Position numbers and translations under genes: made by a program
The notes under the pieces: generated by a model
Databases searched by the model: none
Seen by the model: only the letters and a program-made list of their open reading frames with translations
Told to the model about the DNA's origin: nothing
Shown: piece after piece, positions 13,687-25,605 of the stretch
How the letters are laid out: each line of letters begins with the position of its first letter
Position numbering within the stretch: position 1 is the stretch's first letter
Source of the DNA: Capsicum annuum
Taxonomy: Eukaryota; Streptophyta; Magnoliopsida; Solanales; Solanaceae
Direction of reading: 5' to 3'
Length of the DNA: 64,000 nt
Assembly: GCF_002878395.1 (NCBI RefSeq)
Contig: NC_061120.1
Span: 119,786,585-119,850,584, forward strand

Positions 13687-14850
13687 TGATGTGCCATGGT
13701 TTTATTGCACTTTTGATGTATAAAACAATGAAATTATGCAAGTACTTAGGTATCTTTGTTAAATGTGATATGCTTTTGTATTGATTTTTTGGGAAATAGG
13801 TACTTCCTCCGCCCACTACCTACATAGTGTGGGTACTACCTATGGACCATATGTTTCCCTCATAGGTAGGTTTTTTGCAATTTATGGGCCCATAAGCTAG
13901 GTCATGGGTTGGTACCGACTCAATTTTCCTACTTTGTTTAGGATATGTTTTATGATGAATATATAAGTACCCATTAGATATTTTGTTACCAATATATGCA
14001 CTTTTATACACTTTTCACATTGTTTTGAGTTCTAAGATGCATTATTTATCTTGCAAACATTGTTCTTGGTTACTTAGGATTTGAAATTAATTTGAGATTT
14101 TGATTTTCATTCTTATTATTCATGAGATCATTTTTATGCTTTCATTTATGAATTCTATGTGTGGTCTTACAACCATGAGCAGCTAAACTCCATAACTAGG
14201 GTTGTGGACCCTATTAAATTAAGAAATCTGAGAAAGTGCAAAGTCATTCTTGATTTGTATTCTTTCATATACTGGGGTTACCTTTATTTTGATATATAAT
14301 GTTTGGAACCCTCCTATGTTCGACCATTTCTTGAGCGAAAGGTAGAAATTAGGAAAAAAATATCATAATAGTAATTTAAAGCTACCAACCTCCATGTAAT
14401 TAATTAGACACTTAGATGAAATAGTTCATTTGATATATAGAACAAAGTCTAGTAATGCGACATTCTGAGACTGAGAGGAGATGGTTGAAATTCATCAAAA
14501 CCTAGGTCGAGAGACAATTAGGTGATGCATAACTTGTTATATTTTTCATGTAAGACACTAAGATAGTTTGGTGAGCATGATAATTTTATGGAGTTTAGAA
14601 GTCATGGGGAACATAATCTTAGTGATCTTTTCATATTGGTAATAACCTTAATAGGCCAGCATTGAAACTTTTACTTAATTTCCCAAAAAACCCTTTTACT
14701 TTTTGCACTTTTTAAATTAATCAACAAGATTATGGTAGATTTCTAAACTATTCCTCATGGGATAGACCCAAACCTAGTTGCATTCTATATTTTACAAGAA
14801 ACCACTTTATACCTCATTGCAGGTTTAATTTGGGTAGCATTAATACTCAT
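13687..14850 (+). repeat. LTR-like copy A
   Basis: Starts TGATGTGCC after a PPT-like tract. Shared with copy B in order: the 'atgcaagtacttagg' block, a 'gcccataag' palindromic block (13840-13900), a TATA-like GAATATATAAG near 13958, 'aatttgagattttgattttcattctta', 'catgagcagctaaactcc', and 'gatgcataacttgtta'. The end is approximate. Confidence 0.6.
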
Positions 14851-15023
14851 ATATTTGATGCCATGGTACTAACTTTCTTTGTGAGTATTTGTACAGGATT
14901 CGAGTAATTCAGAACAGACTATGGGTATGCCAGAGTAGGAAAAAGAGTTATGAAGACCGTGCGCTTCGTTCTTTGAATTTTGGTTTGTGATCAAGTCTTT
15001 CTTTATGTGTCACCCATCAAGGG

Positions 15024-16385
15024 TTATGTGCCTTCGTTTTATGGAATTTTCGATGTTTAAAACTAGAAATTATGTATGTACTTAGGTCCTCTTGTTAGAT
15101 GTGATTGTTTTGTGTTGTTTTGCAGAAAAATAGGTTGTGGAGCAGAGAGATGAAAAAGATAATAAAAAGTTGCAGATTCTGACTTATGGGCCATAAGTGG
15201 CTTTATAAGTAACAAGAAAAATGTTTAGAAAGTTCTGAAAATTGCTTAGTTGTTCTGATACCTATGAAGGACTACTTATGAGGCCTAAATGGTAATTATT
15301 CCCATCGTAATTTCTTTTGTAAATAGGAGATCATAAGGCAGTAAGTTCCTCCTAGACCTACGAAAATTCCTAGGGTCCATCGGTAGTACCTATGGCCCAT
15401 AAGTGGTTTTGTAAGTAGGTGACAACTTAGTTTTCCTATTTTGTTTTAAGTAGGATTACCCTATTGATGTTTTGTTATTAGTTTACACTTTGCATACTTA
15501 CAACATTATAATGATACTGAGATACACTTTCGATATTAGAATTCTTGTTCTTAAATTTTACTGTTTGAGATTAATTTGAGATTCTATTTTTCATTCTTAG
15601 TTTATTATGATATAGTTCATATTCTTTCTATATAAACTATGTGGATATCCTTATAAACATGAGCAGTAAAACCACTTAACTAGGATTGTGGGAATCCTTA
15701 TAGAATAATGAGGTAGACGAAGTGCAATGTCTCTCTTGATCAAGAAAATAATAAAGTAGAAAAGTGCATGGCCTTTCTTGATCGGTATTTATCCATGTAT
15801 TTTTATTTTCTTCATATTTATTGCTTTATTAGCGACGGAAGATTCTAAGAACCCAATTGTATTGGATACTAACTTAAGAGAGAGGCTGAATTAGGAAAAC
15901 AAGAACAAAATAGTAATTTAAAGCTACCAACCTTCATCTAATTAACTTGATACTAGAAGGATATAGTAAATCAAGGATCCAATACAACGGTTAGTAATTC
16001 TACACAATGAGATGGAGAGGATATAAGTAAAATTCAATAAAGGTTATCAAAAGATTATTGGTGATACATAACTTGTTAGATTCTACATGTAAGTCACCGA
16101 GATAGATTGACAAGTAAGATAAGTCTGTAAAGTAAGGAAGTTAAGGCAAACATTTTCCTAGTATTTGTCTCATATTTGATTTTTAACTTAAAGTGTTCAA
16201 AATTTGTTACTACTACTATTGTGATTATAAAATCTCCCATTTACTTTTAGAACTCGTAGACTACATCAATAAGTTCTTGAAAGTGATGTCTTATTCACTG
16301 TGCGTTCGACCCAAACCTTTGTTAGGTTCTTTATTTGACAATGACCGCATTATACTTTCTTGTATGTGCAATTTGGACGAAATGA
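15024..16385 (+). repeat. LTR-like copy B
   Basis: Collinear with copy A: 'gtatgtacttaggtcc', repeated 'gcccataagtgg' phrases (15185-15415), 'aatttgagattctatttttcattctta', 'catgagcagtaaaaccac', 'gatacataacttgtta'. Where copy A continues into a PBS-like sequence, copy B runs at about 16385 into an unrelated chromovirus pol tail. The small open frames at 16193-16690 lie in this repeat and in that pol tail and are not host genes. Confidence 0.6.
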
Positions 16386-16827
16386 AAGGGAGTTATGAGG
16401 TCTAGGAGGAAGGCAAAGCTTAGCTCAAGGTGCATTTGGACCATCTTAGATTCTTTAGATTTTTTGAGAGTTGGTTATTATTTAGCCTTACTTCTAGAAT
16501 TTTCACCCATTCATCCAGTTTTTCATATATCTATATAATTTGGTGCTATATTGCAAATGTGTCTCATGTGCTTTTTTGGGACTCAGTTCAGTTATATGAT
16601 AGTTTGAATTTTATTGAGGATTTGGTGTCCATTTTAGCCAAAGATGTTAGATGGTGGTGTTCTAATGCTGTTCCTATGGTTAAGGTTTAGAGGAGACACA
16701 ATCCTATTAATTAGGATAGTTGGGATATCGAGTCAAATATGTGTAGAAGTTACCCTCATTTTTTTGTCGAGACAAGTATTTCATTGCAATTTAGTCTGAG
16801 ACATATTAGAGTTTTAGCGGTGGGTGT
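16386..16827 (+). pseudogene. 3' end of a chromovirus pol (chromodomain-like tail)
   Basis: Residues from about 16585 to 16780 match the C-terminal tail of plant chromovirus pol in spacing: a VQLYDSLNFIEDLVSIL stretch, a decayed basic segment with PMVKV, then DIES(N)MC-SYPHFF near 16715-16765. Two or more stops interrupt it. A purine-rich GCGGTGGGTGT just before 16828 is the probable PPT. Everything upstream in pol is missing, replaced by the LTR-like copy B. The tail is thought to direct integration by binding modified histones. Confidence 0.6.
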
Positions 16828-17550
16828 TGTAGTGACCTGAATTGGTGAATTTCCATTTTTATGTGATTTTTCCATTTTATCATTCTAGAGATTTGCTATT
16901 TTTTGATTTTGGAGTTTAGGGATGGTTAGCATGGTTCTTGATGTGATCGAGAATGTTTTGCATGATTTATGGTTTTTAGAGGCTTGAGAAGACATATAGT
17001 TCACTTTGGTCAATATTTGTTGTTTTGAGTGTGGCATGGCAATTTGGACGACACCAGTAGATCTGAATATCGTACATGGGTTAGTATTGGAGTTGGTTTG
17101 GGTTTAATACCTTTAAATCTCATTTGACCCTTTGTTTGGAAAATATTAAAGAGGGGTCTCGAGGATTAATTTAATGAAAACAATCTTTTTCAAAATCTAG
17201 CATGGCCATTGAGTTTGAAATATCAAAATTTGCCTATTAGCATAGCTTATTTTGTTCATGAGATTTTGAAAGAATACATAGTTGTAGACCAATAACATTG
17301 AAAATTAGGAAATCTGCTGGTATAGCTTAAAATTGGTATAACCCCTTTAGTAGCGAAAGTATATCTTTAGTGGTGGCCACTTTTGCAGCCAAGCATGACC
17401 TTTTGCCTATAGCTAAAGTGAGAACTTTACCTATTTAGTGGTGCCACTTTAGAAGAAGGGGACGGTTTAGTAGGACTAGCCACATACGCCAGACCGCTTT
17501 AGTGGTCACCCATCGCTTTACCAAAGATAGTTTAATCGGCCAAAGCTGGG

Positions 17551-17564
17551 GTGATATAAAAACC
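17551..17564 (+). promoter_or_regulatory. TATA-box-like element in LTR
   Basis: GTGATATAAAAACC lies about 15 bp after the last iterated palindromic phrase of this LTR. Position within the LTR and base composition suit a retrotransposon promoter; no transcription evidence. Confidence 0.5.
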
Positions 17565-18493
17565 GATTTTCACATTTCACTCCATTTTTAGACCTTTAAG
17601 CTTCGAGTTTACACCATTATTCAGGATTTTACCACCATTTTAACTTGTTTAAGATCCAAAAACTTATTCCCATTATTTTTCATTTATTATATTATCAAAG
17701 TCACCTTTAAATCATGCTTTAAAAATGGAAACTTTGGGTTCTTATCATTAAAGCCTAAAAAGTGGTTTTCTTTAATTTGGACCTCATTTATAACTAATTT
17801 TTGTAAGGATTTTTATCTATAGCCTCCTATAACCTTGGAGAAAGTATTTCTAAAACAAAATTTAAGGTTTACCCCTTTCATTTTCAAACTCATTTCTGAA
17901 TCCTTTTTTGGACCCAACCTAATAATAGGAAATATTTGTATTGTCTACTTTCTTTTATTGCGTAGATGCTATATTAAATGTTGTAGCTGATTTTGAGGCT
18001 GTTCGTTCGAGAAAGGCTTTGTTTTGAAGAACTTTTGGTCGCAATTTCATCGATTTATGGTAGGTTATGGGTTAACTTCATTCAAATTGAGCTAAGAAGT
18101 TAATAAATAAGTAAATCATGATATATGTTAAGGAAATAACTATAGGATTTATATTTTGCAAATATTATCATGGTCGTATGCCCGATTGGAGACTTATGTT
18201 GTTTACTTGTGGAATATATTATTATTTGTTTCCTGTGTAGGGCTTTATTTAACATTATTAACCTTCCTTGTGCATTTAAATTCCTTAATTCTAAATATAA
18301 TGCTCGTGTATAGCGTCATTTCACTAATTTTAGGTCTTATTTTAGCAGTGTTGGCCTTTATCATGATAGAAATACTCAAGTTAGGGGTTGTATGACATTA
18401 AAGATGCCTTGCATGCATATGTTTTTTGATTGTGCATAATTAGAGTTGTAATCATGATCTGTTCACATATTGAGTTAATTTATTGGCTCAATT

Positions 18494-18495
<2 letters not shown>

Positions 18496-18558
<63 letters not shown>
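18496..18558. repeat. (AT)n microsatellite
   Basis: An essentially uninterrupted AT dinucleotide run of about 63 bp. A second AT-rich run lies at about 19583-19613, so the two may flank an insertion into one original AT tract. Confidence 0.97.
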
Positions 18559-18559
<1 letters not shown>

Positions 18560-19605
18560 TAGTTTAGGTGTATACGCTTCGCACTTGTATCTCACTTTAA
18601 TGAGTTCAAACGTTACACTAAATAGGATATTTGTTTGAATGATAAACATGAATACAATAAATAAATGCAATATTTTTTGAGTATGTAAAGATGGAGAATT
18701 TATTTATTAAACCTAACTTTTACCAAAAATATTTCTAAATGTCGATTGACATTCATCTACCACCTGTCTGACACTCATCCATCGCCTGTAAACTATAATA
18801 AAATAAAATACGATAATAGCGATATTAAAATAATACATTTAAGCCTAACCTTTTCATAAAAAAATTCTAAAAGCTGAGATTTTTGCCAGTATTTATCTAC
18901 CACCTGTAAATTACAACAAAATAATACGATAAAAGAGATATCAAAACAATAGAATTAAACTTAAAGTTTACACATAAAAATTTCTCAAAGTCGATCGACA
19001 TTCATCTATGAACTATAAACTACAACAAAATAATAAACTAATAGAGAAACTAAGACAATACAATTAAACTTAACCTTTACCTAAAAAAATTTCTCAAAGT
19101 TAACCAATATTCATCTACTATCTATAAATTAAAATAAAACAATAAGATATTAAAGATATCAAGCATTCAAATAAAAATTTGATACAAAAATTTTGCACCA
19201 AATAAAAAAGATTTCATGCCTCAGCAGTCATGAGAAACTTACAAATTAACTGGACATGAGAAAATAAAGGTTTCTGCTATATAGACTTCACAAAATAGCC
19301 AACTACATTATGAGTCCTAAACTTGAAAGAAAAGTAATTCCATATATTTATATAAGTATTTTTTAGTCTTATTTTTGGAGTATTTTTTTAGTTGGACAGT
19401 AGAAAGGAAAATATTAATTAAAATTTTGGAGTCCTATGCATTTTAGGAGTTTTAGTTAATATAACAAAAAATAATTGAATAATAAATAAAATAAAATTGT
19501 GAAAAGACATTTTTGTCTAAAGAAGAGTCTTTTAATGAAAGAAAAAAAGTTCAATTAACTTTTTAAAGGTTTTCACACTTTTAATATATATATTATGTAT
19601 ATATA
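18559..19605 (-). mobile_element. Helitron-like element, candidate
   Basis: Read on the minus strand, the segment ends with CTAG at 18562-18559 followed by T, preceded by a short GC-rich imperfect hairpin (plus strand GTATACGC-TTC-GCACTTGTAT, 18570-18590). Helitrons end in a hairpin plus CTRR and insert between A and T, often in AT tracts, which fits the flanking (AT)n. Inside are minisatellite repeats, also common in Helitrons. No helicase is present, so it would be non-autonomous. The 5' end (expected TC after A) was not found; 19605 is a guess from the second AT run. Confidence 0.45.
18700..19165. repeat. about 110-bp tandem repeat, four diverged units
   Basis: Four consecutive units begin near 18707, 18839, 18956 and 19065. 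Each has the order 'taaacctaac(t)tttacc', an A-rich stretch, 'tttctcaaagtcgat-gacattcatcta', 'ctataaactacaacaaaataat', then a 'gatatcaaaacaata' tail. Unit length is about 100-130 bp with substantial divergence. Confidence 0.85.
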
Positions 19606-19834
19606 TATATATACATGTTGGATGGAATGGATATCATCATATTGAGGTTATTGTGACTTTTACATCCTCATTTTGTACATATACATTCATAAGATATTGG
19701 TACCATTGAGATACACTATTTTTGAAAAAAAAAGATACCCTTATAAAAACCCTCTCTATGAATTTAAGAAGGAGAGGTGAGTCAATATTAACATATGAGA
19801 TATAGTATATGGGTGGTGAAACCCCTATGGGTCC
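19606..19834 (+). repeat. LTR fragment, continuation of 16828 LTR
   Basis: Non-coding sequence between the Helitron-like segment and the 19835 insertion. Its last bases GGTCC (19830-19834) are duplicated at 26961-26965, so it was contiguous with 26966 before insertion. Joined, the region reads as one continuous LTR-type sequence; assignment to the 16828 LTR is by order and summed length only. Confidence 0.5.
19830..19834. other. target site duplication GGTCC (left)
   Basis: Five bases directly before the LTR start TGATCTTAGG, identical to 26961-26965 after the right LTR. Confidence 0.9.
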
Positions 19835-21215
19835 TGATCTTAGGAGTATTTATACTTTCAAGTGTTAGTTATTGCCTATGCTTGTGTTTATATTAATAGC
19901 TACATTGCACATATATTCACTTGGTAGAGCTTAATTTGTGTGCATGAACTAATTCAGATGATTAGTGTTTCAAATCTAAATATTTACAATGAATGAGCTT
20001 GATTTGGTGTCAATACTATTCTTGTGTATAATTGAGGGTGTTAGGAATAAAAACAAGATTCAAAAGATTTGGAAAGGTAACTATAATGCATGGGGCATGA
20101 AGCCACGTCAAGAGACTATACCATTGAGGAAACGTGGAATTTGAGACACAAGAGCATGCCATGCACACTGAGATGCACGATAAGAGCGTGGCATGCCCTT
20201 GGAAATAATTCTTAGTGACACAAAATAGTGTGCATCCTCAATAAGAGTATGGAACGCCTACTAAGCTAAGCCATAAGAGCATCCCATGTCCTGGTGTATT
20301 TTTACGAAAAATGAATACTACACTATAAATAGTACACATAGCTTTTATTCTAAACACTTTCGAGGAAATTGGGAGAGACAAAACACATCACGGAGGCTCC
20401 AAATAGGGTTTTTATTGTATACTTTATTTCTTTGTAGTTTATACTTATGAATTCTATAATTGTGATTCTTTGTAAGACTATGAGTTGCTAAAGACTCTCA
20501 TTCTAGGGTTGAGCATACAAAGATGAATGTGTAATTATTGCTTAATTGTTGGTTTATATGTTTATCAAGTCATATAATTGTTCTTGCATTCTTGTTTTCC
20601 TTTTCAAAACCATCATGAACTTTAGGATAAATCCAAGTCCCAAAATAAATTGACCATAGGCATGGAGGGACTAAATGAAGAATGTAGGGAGTATGGATGA
20701 TGTCTTTAACTATTAGATATTAATAGTTAGTTGATTATATATGTTAGGATAGAGATATACCTAAACACCACACTTGGTTAATAAAATGGAAAGATAACTT
20801 AATACATCAAAATTAAAGATTCACATCCCCGCTCAATGATGTATTTGTGAGATCACTTAGAGAATGAACATTACCAAGTTATAATATCAACCTAATAAAT
20901 CAATAATCACTATAAACACTAACACTAGCTCGAAACAATAGTTATGCATGAATGTGAAGTAATTGAATAAACCATAGAATTCCCCACATATTATTTTCAA
21001 TCCGAACTTCGTATCATTTTTATTTTTTGTTATTATGTTATATTTACATATATCATACTCTTGTTACAAACTTTCACTTAGTTAATATTGTTAATAATAG
21101 TAGAATTGGATAGTCTACTAATCGCAAAATCTCTATGGGATAGATATTCAGCTCGTAAGAGTCACTTTACTACCTGGTTGTCCATGTAAACTTTTGCGTT
21201 CATATGGATGCAATA
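19835..21215 (+). repeat. left LTR of 19835-26960
   Basis: 1381 bp, TGATCTTAGG to GGATGCAATA. Collinear with 25606-26960. Contains 'agagcatgccatgc', 'agcgtggcatgcc' and similar phrases at 20150-20290, followed by a TATA box at 20323. The motif 'gagttgctaaagactctcattctagggttgag' (20482) recurs in the right LTR and in the LTRs of 47293-58018. Confidence 0.9.
20323..20332 (+). promoter_or_regulatory. LTR TATA box
   Basis: CTATAAATAG, the same ten bases as at 57134-57143 in the related element, in the same LTR position right after the repeated 'ggcatgcc' block. Confidence 0.7.
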
Positions 21216-21223
21216 AGTTTTTT

Positions 21224-21240
21224 TATGCCATTGTTGGGGA
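21224..21240 (+). other. primer binding site, tRNA-Asp type, decayed
   Basis: TATGCCATTGTTGGGGA lies a few bases after the LTR. It matches the tRNA-Asp complement used by Athila/Tat elements (TGGCGCCGTTGCCGGGGA) with mainly C-to-T and G-to-A changes. Confidence 0.75.
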
Positions 21241-21480
21241 CTTGAAAATTAGAAACCTTCTAATTATTAGTTTTGATATTCTATTCTATAAGTGATACCA
21301 ACTTGGTCCTAGCTACTAATCTTGCAGGTACAAGTTTGAATATTAAGTTAGCTAGCAAGGGATGGGGATTTGGTTGAACCATCTATAGAACCAAAGTAAT
21401 GCTTTCACAAATTGATAAGACAAGTATCACTTACCTACCACCTCCCTCAAGTTTAATAAGGCAAATCCATTTCTACGGTC

Positions 21481-23690
21481 ATGGATGAAGAACAACTAGC
21501 CCGTAGAACAAAGAGTGAAATAACAATACCACTCGCAACTAATGTTACTTCCATTATTTGTATACTAATACCTAGGTATAGATTCGAGAATAAGTAAAAC
21601 ATGGTGCAATGTTTCCACAGTAGTGGGAAATTCATAGGCCTGTCATATGAGGATCCACAAGTTCATGTACAAAACTTCTTGCAGATCAATGACACTTTTA
21701 TTCTCACTTGTGTCTCTATAGATTATATGATGCTTATTCTTTTACCCTTCTCAGTATTGGGATATGTGAGAAATATTTAAAGGAATAACCTTCAAACTTA
21801 ATCAAAATTTGGGATTACTTGGCAGAGAAGTTCCTCATCAAGTTTTTTCCTTTTGGCAAAATTACAAGATTGAGGAGTGAGATCCTGAGTATCAAGGAAA
21901 TTTAGATGAAAGTCAATATATTCATTGGAAAGATTCAAGTCTCTTCTTAAATACTATTTGCATTAAAAACAAAACAATGAGGTATTATCTCATACTTTTG
22001 TTGATATCATAAAATTATTTCTAGATTCAACTGCAAGTGGTCAGCCTTTGGAGAAAGCTAATGACAAGCTATATACTCTTTTTATTTAAAATGCATAAGG
22101 TAATCCTAAATGATAGGGTGATGTATCTACTGCTGCAGTGAAATACCTTATAGGTATTATCAAGGTGGACTGTGTGACAATATTTGTTACTCAGTTGGAA
22201 TCATTTCAAAAATAAATTATAACATAATTTTTCATGTTAAGTGTGAGACCTAAGGTGATATAATTCAGTAGACTCAAACGTGGTGTGAAATTTATAAAGG
22301 CAGTGGGATAAGCACATAGATAATTAAAAACTATGGTAAGGCCTATAACCATAATTAGAAGAGTCATCCGAATTACTCACGAGGCAATAATCAGGCTCAA
22401 AATCCATGATTTCAACAACATCATGGCATTTAAAATAATAGTTAGGATAGTAACGTTAAATAGACTTTGAAAAAAATCCTGGATAACTAAAAATGAATGG
22501 TTGCAATATCAAAAATTAGCAAATGACAGAGAAAAATTTGAAGACATAGTTAGGTTAGTTAGCTCGGGTACAGATCATAAGACCTCAAGGGTGTTTTCCT
22601 AGTGATACATAAAATCTAAATCAAGTAATGGATATCACCTTGAGGAGTGGTAGATACCTGATTGACAGACCTCCAAAGAAAAATCAAGAGTACATGCTGA
22701 GCTTATTTTACAACAAGCTAATGAGAAGTAAGCGGAAACAAAAGAAGCTAAAAATTCAAGAAAGTCTAAGTACCCAAAAGCAAAGACAGCGGAGCATACA
22801 CCAGGGAGACCACCACAACCATTCCCTATAAGGATTAAAAGACTAATAAGGATGCATGCTTTAAGAAGTTCTTTGATACTTTCAGAGAACTTCACATTAA
22901 TCTTTCTTTTTTAGATGTTCTCCATAGAATGCATAAGTATACTAAGTACTTAAAGCATATGGAGACAAACAATCAGAACTTGGGTGACATCGCTATGGTA
23001 GAAGTTATTAAGGAGTGTAGATTTTTTGTTATATGCAAGGTGCTCGCAAAGCTCAAAGACCCTGGGAGTTTCACCCTCCCTATAAGAATAGATTAAAATA
23101 ATGTGGTCTATTTCTTGAGTAATTTTTTAGAAAGCATCAGTTGTTAGTACTCTTGGTTTTGAAAAACAAGGCCTTACTCAATGATGCTCCAAATAGCGGA
23201 GAAAATAAGAGTGGTTCTTGAATGAATCATAAAGGGTGTTCTCATTAAGTTTGGTAAATTTATTATTCCTGCTGACTTTATTTTTCTTAATTATGATGTA
23301 GATGATAGAGTTCCAATAATATTGGGATGTTTATTCTTAGAGATTGGAGGAGTACTAATAGATATGAGCGAGGGTACTATAAAAATTAGATTGAAACACG
23401 AAGAGGTGGTCTTCAGAGTATACAAAGCACTCAATACACCCTTATACTATAAAGAATTGTTTATGAACACAATGATGGAAAAAAAAAGTGTGGGGTGAAG
23501 GAATAAAAATATCAAATGACCTCTGCAGACTCTCTCATGGAGTTTTCTAGATCAATAATTAAGCCAAAAATTGAGAAATGTGATAAGGATCTTGAAAAGG
23601 TATGTGTAGTAAGAATTGCAGATCTTAAGAGTAAGAACTTAAGAGGTCTAAAAAAATAAAAAGATGGGCCTTGAATAGGTGAAAGAAGAA
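21481..23690 (+). pseudogene. Athila-like gag with protease-like domain
   Basis: A start codon at 21481 opens MDEEQLARRTKSEITIPL, the Athila-type gag start. The capsid motif is at about 21808-21880 (W-LAEKFLIKFFPFGKITRLRSEI). The linker motif ITLRSGRYL is at 22634-22660. The region before protease has FFDTFRELHINLSFLDVLHRM (about 22869-22930) and KDPGSFTLPI near 23060-23085. The protease-like part continues to about 23450 (IILGC-like and TIKIRLKHEEVVFRVYKAL-like stretches). Multiple stops and at least one frameshift break it. After 23690 come 'RQPT'-type residues and then non-coding DNA. Confidence 0.8.
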
Positions 23691-25605
23691 TAGAGATTGT
23701 GATTAAGAGTGTTGATGTGAATCATGCCTCGATAATAAATAAGGCACTGCTTAGGAGGCAACCCACGTTAAGATAGTTATTTTTATCTTTTTCTTTGTTT
23801 TACTTTTGTATAACCTTTATTTTGCTCTTGTTTGGTGTTAACATGTTGAAGGGAAGTCTGAGTACCAGAGATCTCAGCTATGTAGTATGGAAAAATTTAA
23901 ATATGGGTCCTTTGAACCTCATGATAATGATTTTACTAAGCTAGGACTAGAGGCCTCAAGTGTATTTCTATCCTTACTTTTAATTTCTATTTTGGGGGAT
24001 AAAGTTTGATTTGGGATAGGGAGTCTTCTGATTTCTTAGGATGAAGGGTTGTTAAAGGATTTCCATTTTTGTTTATTTTATTTTTTTGAATAAATTTTAA
24101 AAAAACTACAAAATATATTACTTTAATCTATTCTTATTTTTGTTGGTGTCTTTCTAGTAGGACCACACTACATCCACCCCTTGGTTTTTATTTGATTTTT
24201 TTTCGAGGAAAGTCCTTCAAACCGAGTTTTTCTTTTTGATTTTTAATAGCAATTTTAAAATTTTGTCATTAGAAAAATTGATATGTACTTGCTAAGTGTT
24301 ATGTACGTTTACATGATAAAAGTTGGTTCTTGAATGTGAAAGCATGTTGAATGAGTTGAATGACTATTTTTGAGATACCTAGACTCATTTATATGACTCT
24401 TGTGTGATTTCGGCTTAATTTTAAATTTTGTGTATTGCTTGGCTGAGAGTCTATAGAGATACTTCTTTATTTGAGCATGTGCCATGAGTGGTTTAGTTCT
24501 TTTGTATATTCCTTGTTGCATATTGATATCAAGAACTTGCCCGGTATGTGTGCGAAGCGAAATGATGAATGTTGGGCTTAGTAGATCATATAGGAATTTC
24601 TTTGATAGCCATATTTTATAACTACTTTATCTATCCTTTTTGCATGACCTTAGTTTTCCCCTTTGAGCCTTTAGCCTATTCTATTGGAAGCCACATACGT
24701 AGATTCCTCCCTTTGTTTCAATTGACTATAATTTGATCTAGATCTCCTAAGCATTTTATTTTCAAAATTAAAATGTTAAGGGGTGTATAAAATTGAAGAA
24801 GGGAAAAGTGAAATTGAAGCCCTAAAATAGTAGCTTTTAGTTTGTTGAAAAAGTTTATGTATTGTTGGTGTGGATTAATCTAATGAAAAGAAAAATTGAT
24901 CAAAAGTGAATGATCTGTTGATAGCATATACTCCCTAATAAAGATGTGTAAACTATATTAAGAGAAGGGGGCAAAACAAAAGAGAAGAGGATTAAAAATG
25001 GTGGAATTTTTTTATGGATAGAGAGGAGTCTAATATAAAGCATGATGTATTAAAGTGCTTAGGGAAGATAGTCACTATTCTTTCTATCCCTTAGCCTACA
25101 TTACAACCCTTACAATCCTATTTGATCTTGAGCCTTGATATTCGTATATTAGTGGAGTACTACACTAAGGGCAAGCTTATGGTTCTTCATATGTGATATG
25201 TGAATTCTTTGCAAGAGTAAGCAGATTTGATTCTTACACCTATTCTTGTGATAAATTGCATATTTGTAAGTAAATATGGGTAAATCTCTTTTGGTGAGGG
25301 CATATGTTTGATGATGGCTGGGTGACTTATATGATCTTTTCGTTATGCAATATGCCTAAGTTGCCAATTTAGTAGAGTCAATTATTGAGTTTAGGAAGTT
25401 TTGGAGTAGTAATCATGAGTTTTCTATTGTAATACAACATGCTTAATATGAACTTGATATTCATTTATTAAAAAACTTGATATTCGTGCAATTATTGTAG
25501 TTCTACTTTTAGTATCTTAATTCTAGTAGTAATGTTGGAGTCTTCCTTGACTTATGTGTTGTAATGATTTGTTAATGGAAAAATAAGGCCTTAAGTGTTA
25601 GATGG
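23691..25605 (+). other. 3' non-coding part of 19835-26960, no pol
   Basis: No RT, RNase H or integrase motif found in either strand. It is collinear with 54704-56535: 'gcactgcttaggaggcaaccca', 'aagtctgagtaccag', 'gaacttgcccggtatgtg', 'cccttagcctacattacaa', and 'agtactacactaagggcaa' each have partners there in the same order. The 24309-24521 minus-strand open frame has no recognisable product. Ends without a clear PPT (AGATGG before 25606). Confidence 0.75.

Larger units (their letters stand above)
13423..16385 (+). mobile_element. two LTR-like direct repeats with almost no interior
   Basis: A 13423-13686 remnant ending in a PPT-like AGTTTAGGGTGT leads into LTR-like copy A (13687-about 14850). 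A PBS-like TTTGATGCCATGGTACT follows at 14854-14870, then about 150 bp of other sequence, then copy B (15024-about 16385). The copies are clearly homologous but diverged. The short AT-rich open frames on the minus strand at 13625-14011 have no recognisable protein. Best explained as an Athila/Tat-like element that lost its interior, or as tandem LTRs left by unequal recombination. Confidence 0.6.
16828..18558 (+). repeat. 3' LTR, first part, of the 16386 chromovirus
   Basis: Starts TGTAGTGACC directly after the PPT-like tract. Carries repeated phrases of the type 'gctttagtggt' (17325-17535), the motif seen at 63360-63550 in the minus-strand family at the right of the window. A TATA-like GTGATATAAAAACC at 17551 immediately follows. 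The LTR is interrupted by an (AT)n tract at 18496 and apparently resumes at 19606 and 26966, ending near 27548, for a summed length of about 2.5 kb, which fits the 2.1-2.5 kb LTRs elsewhere here. Confidence 0.6.

Noticed and set aside
13625..14011. Two adjacent minus-strand open frames of 63 residues
   Set aside because: They lie in an LTR-like repeat whose second copy does not keep them open; no recognisable domain.
18156..18395. 79-residue plus-strand open frame with hydrophobic segments resembling a membrane protein
   Set aside because: Inside an LTR, T-rich sequence gives Leu/Ile/Phe-rich translations; no start context or homologous open frame in the related LTRs.
18488..18670. 60-residue minus-strand open frame with an Ile-Tyr repeat
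   Set aside because: It is the translation of the (AT)n microsatellite and its flank; no gene.
18700..19165. Possible CRISPR-like array
   Set aside because: Units are long, diverged and without spacer-repeat alternation; a eukaryotic minisatellite.
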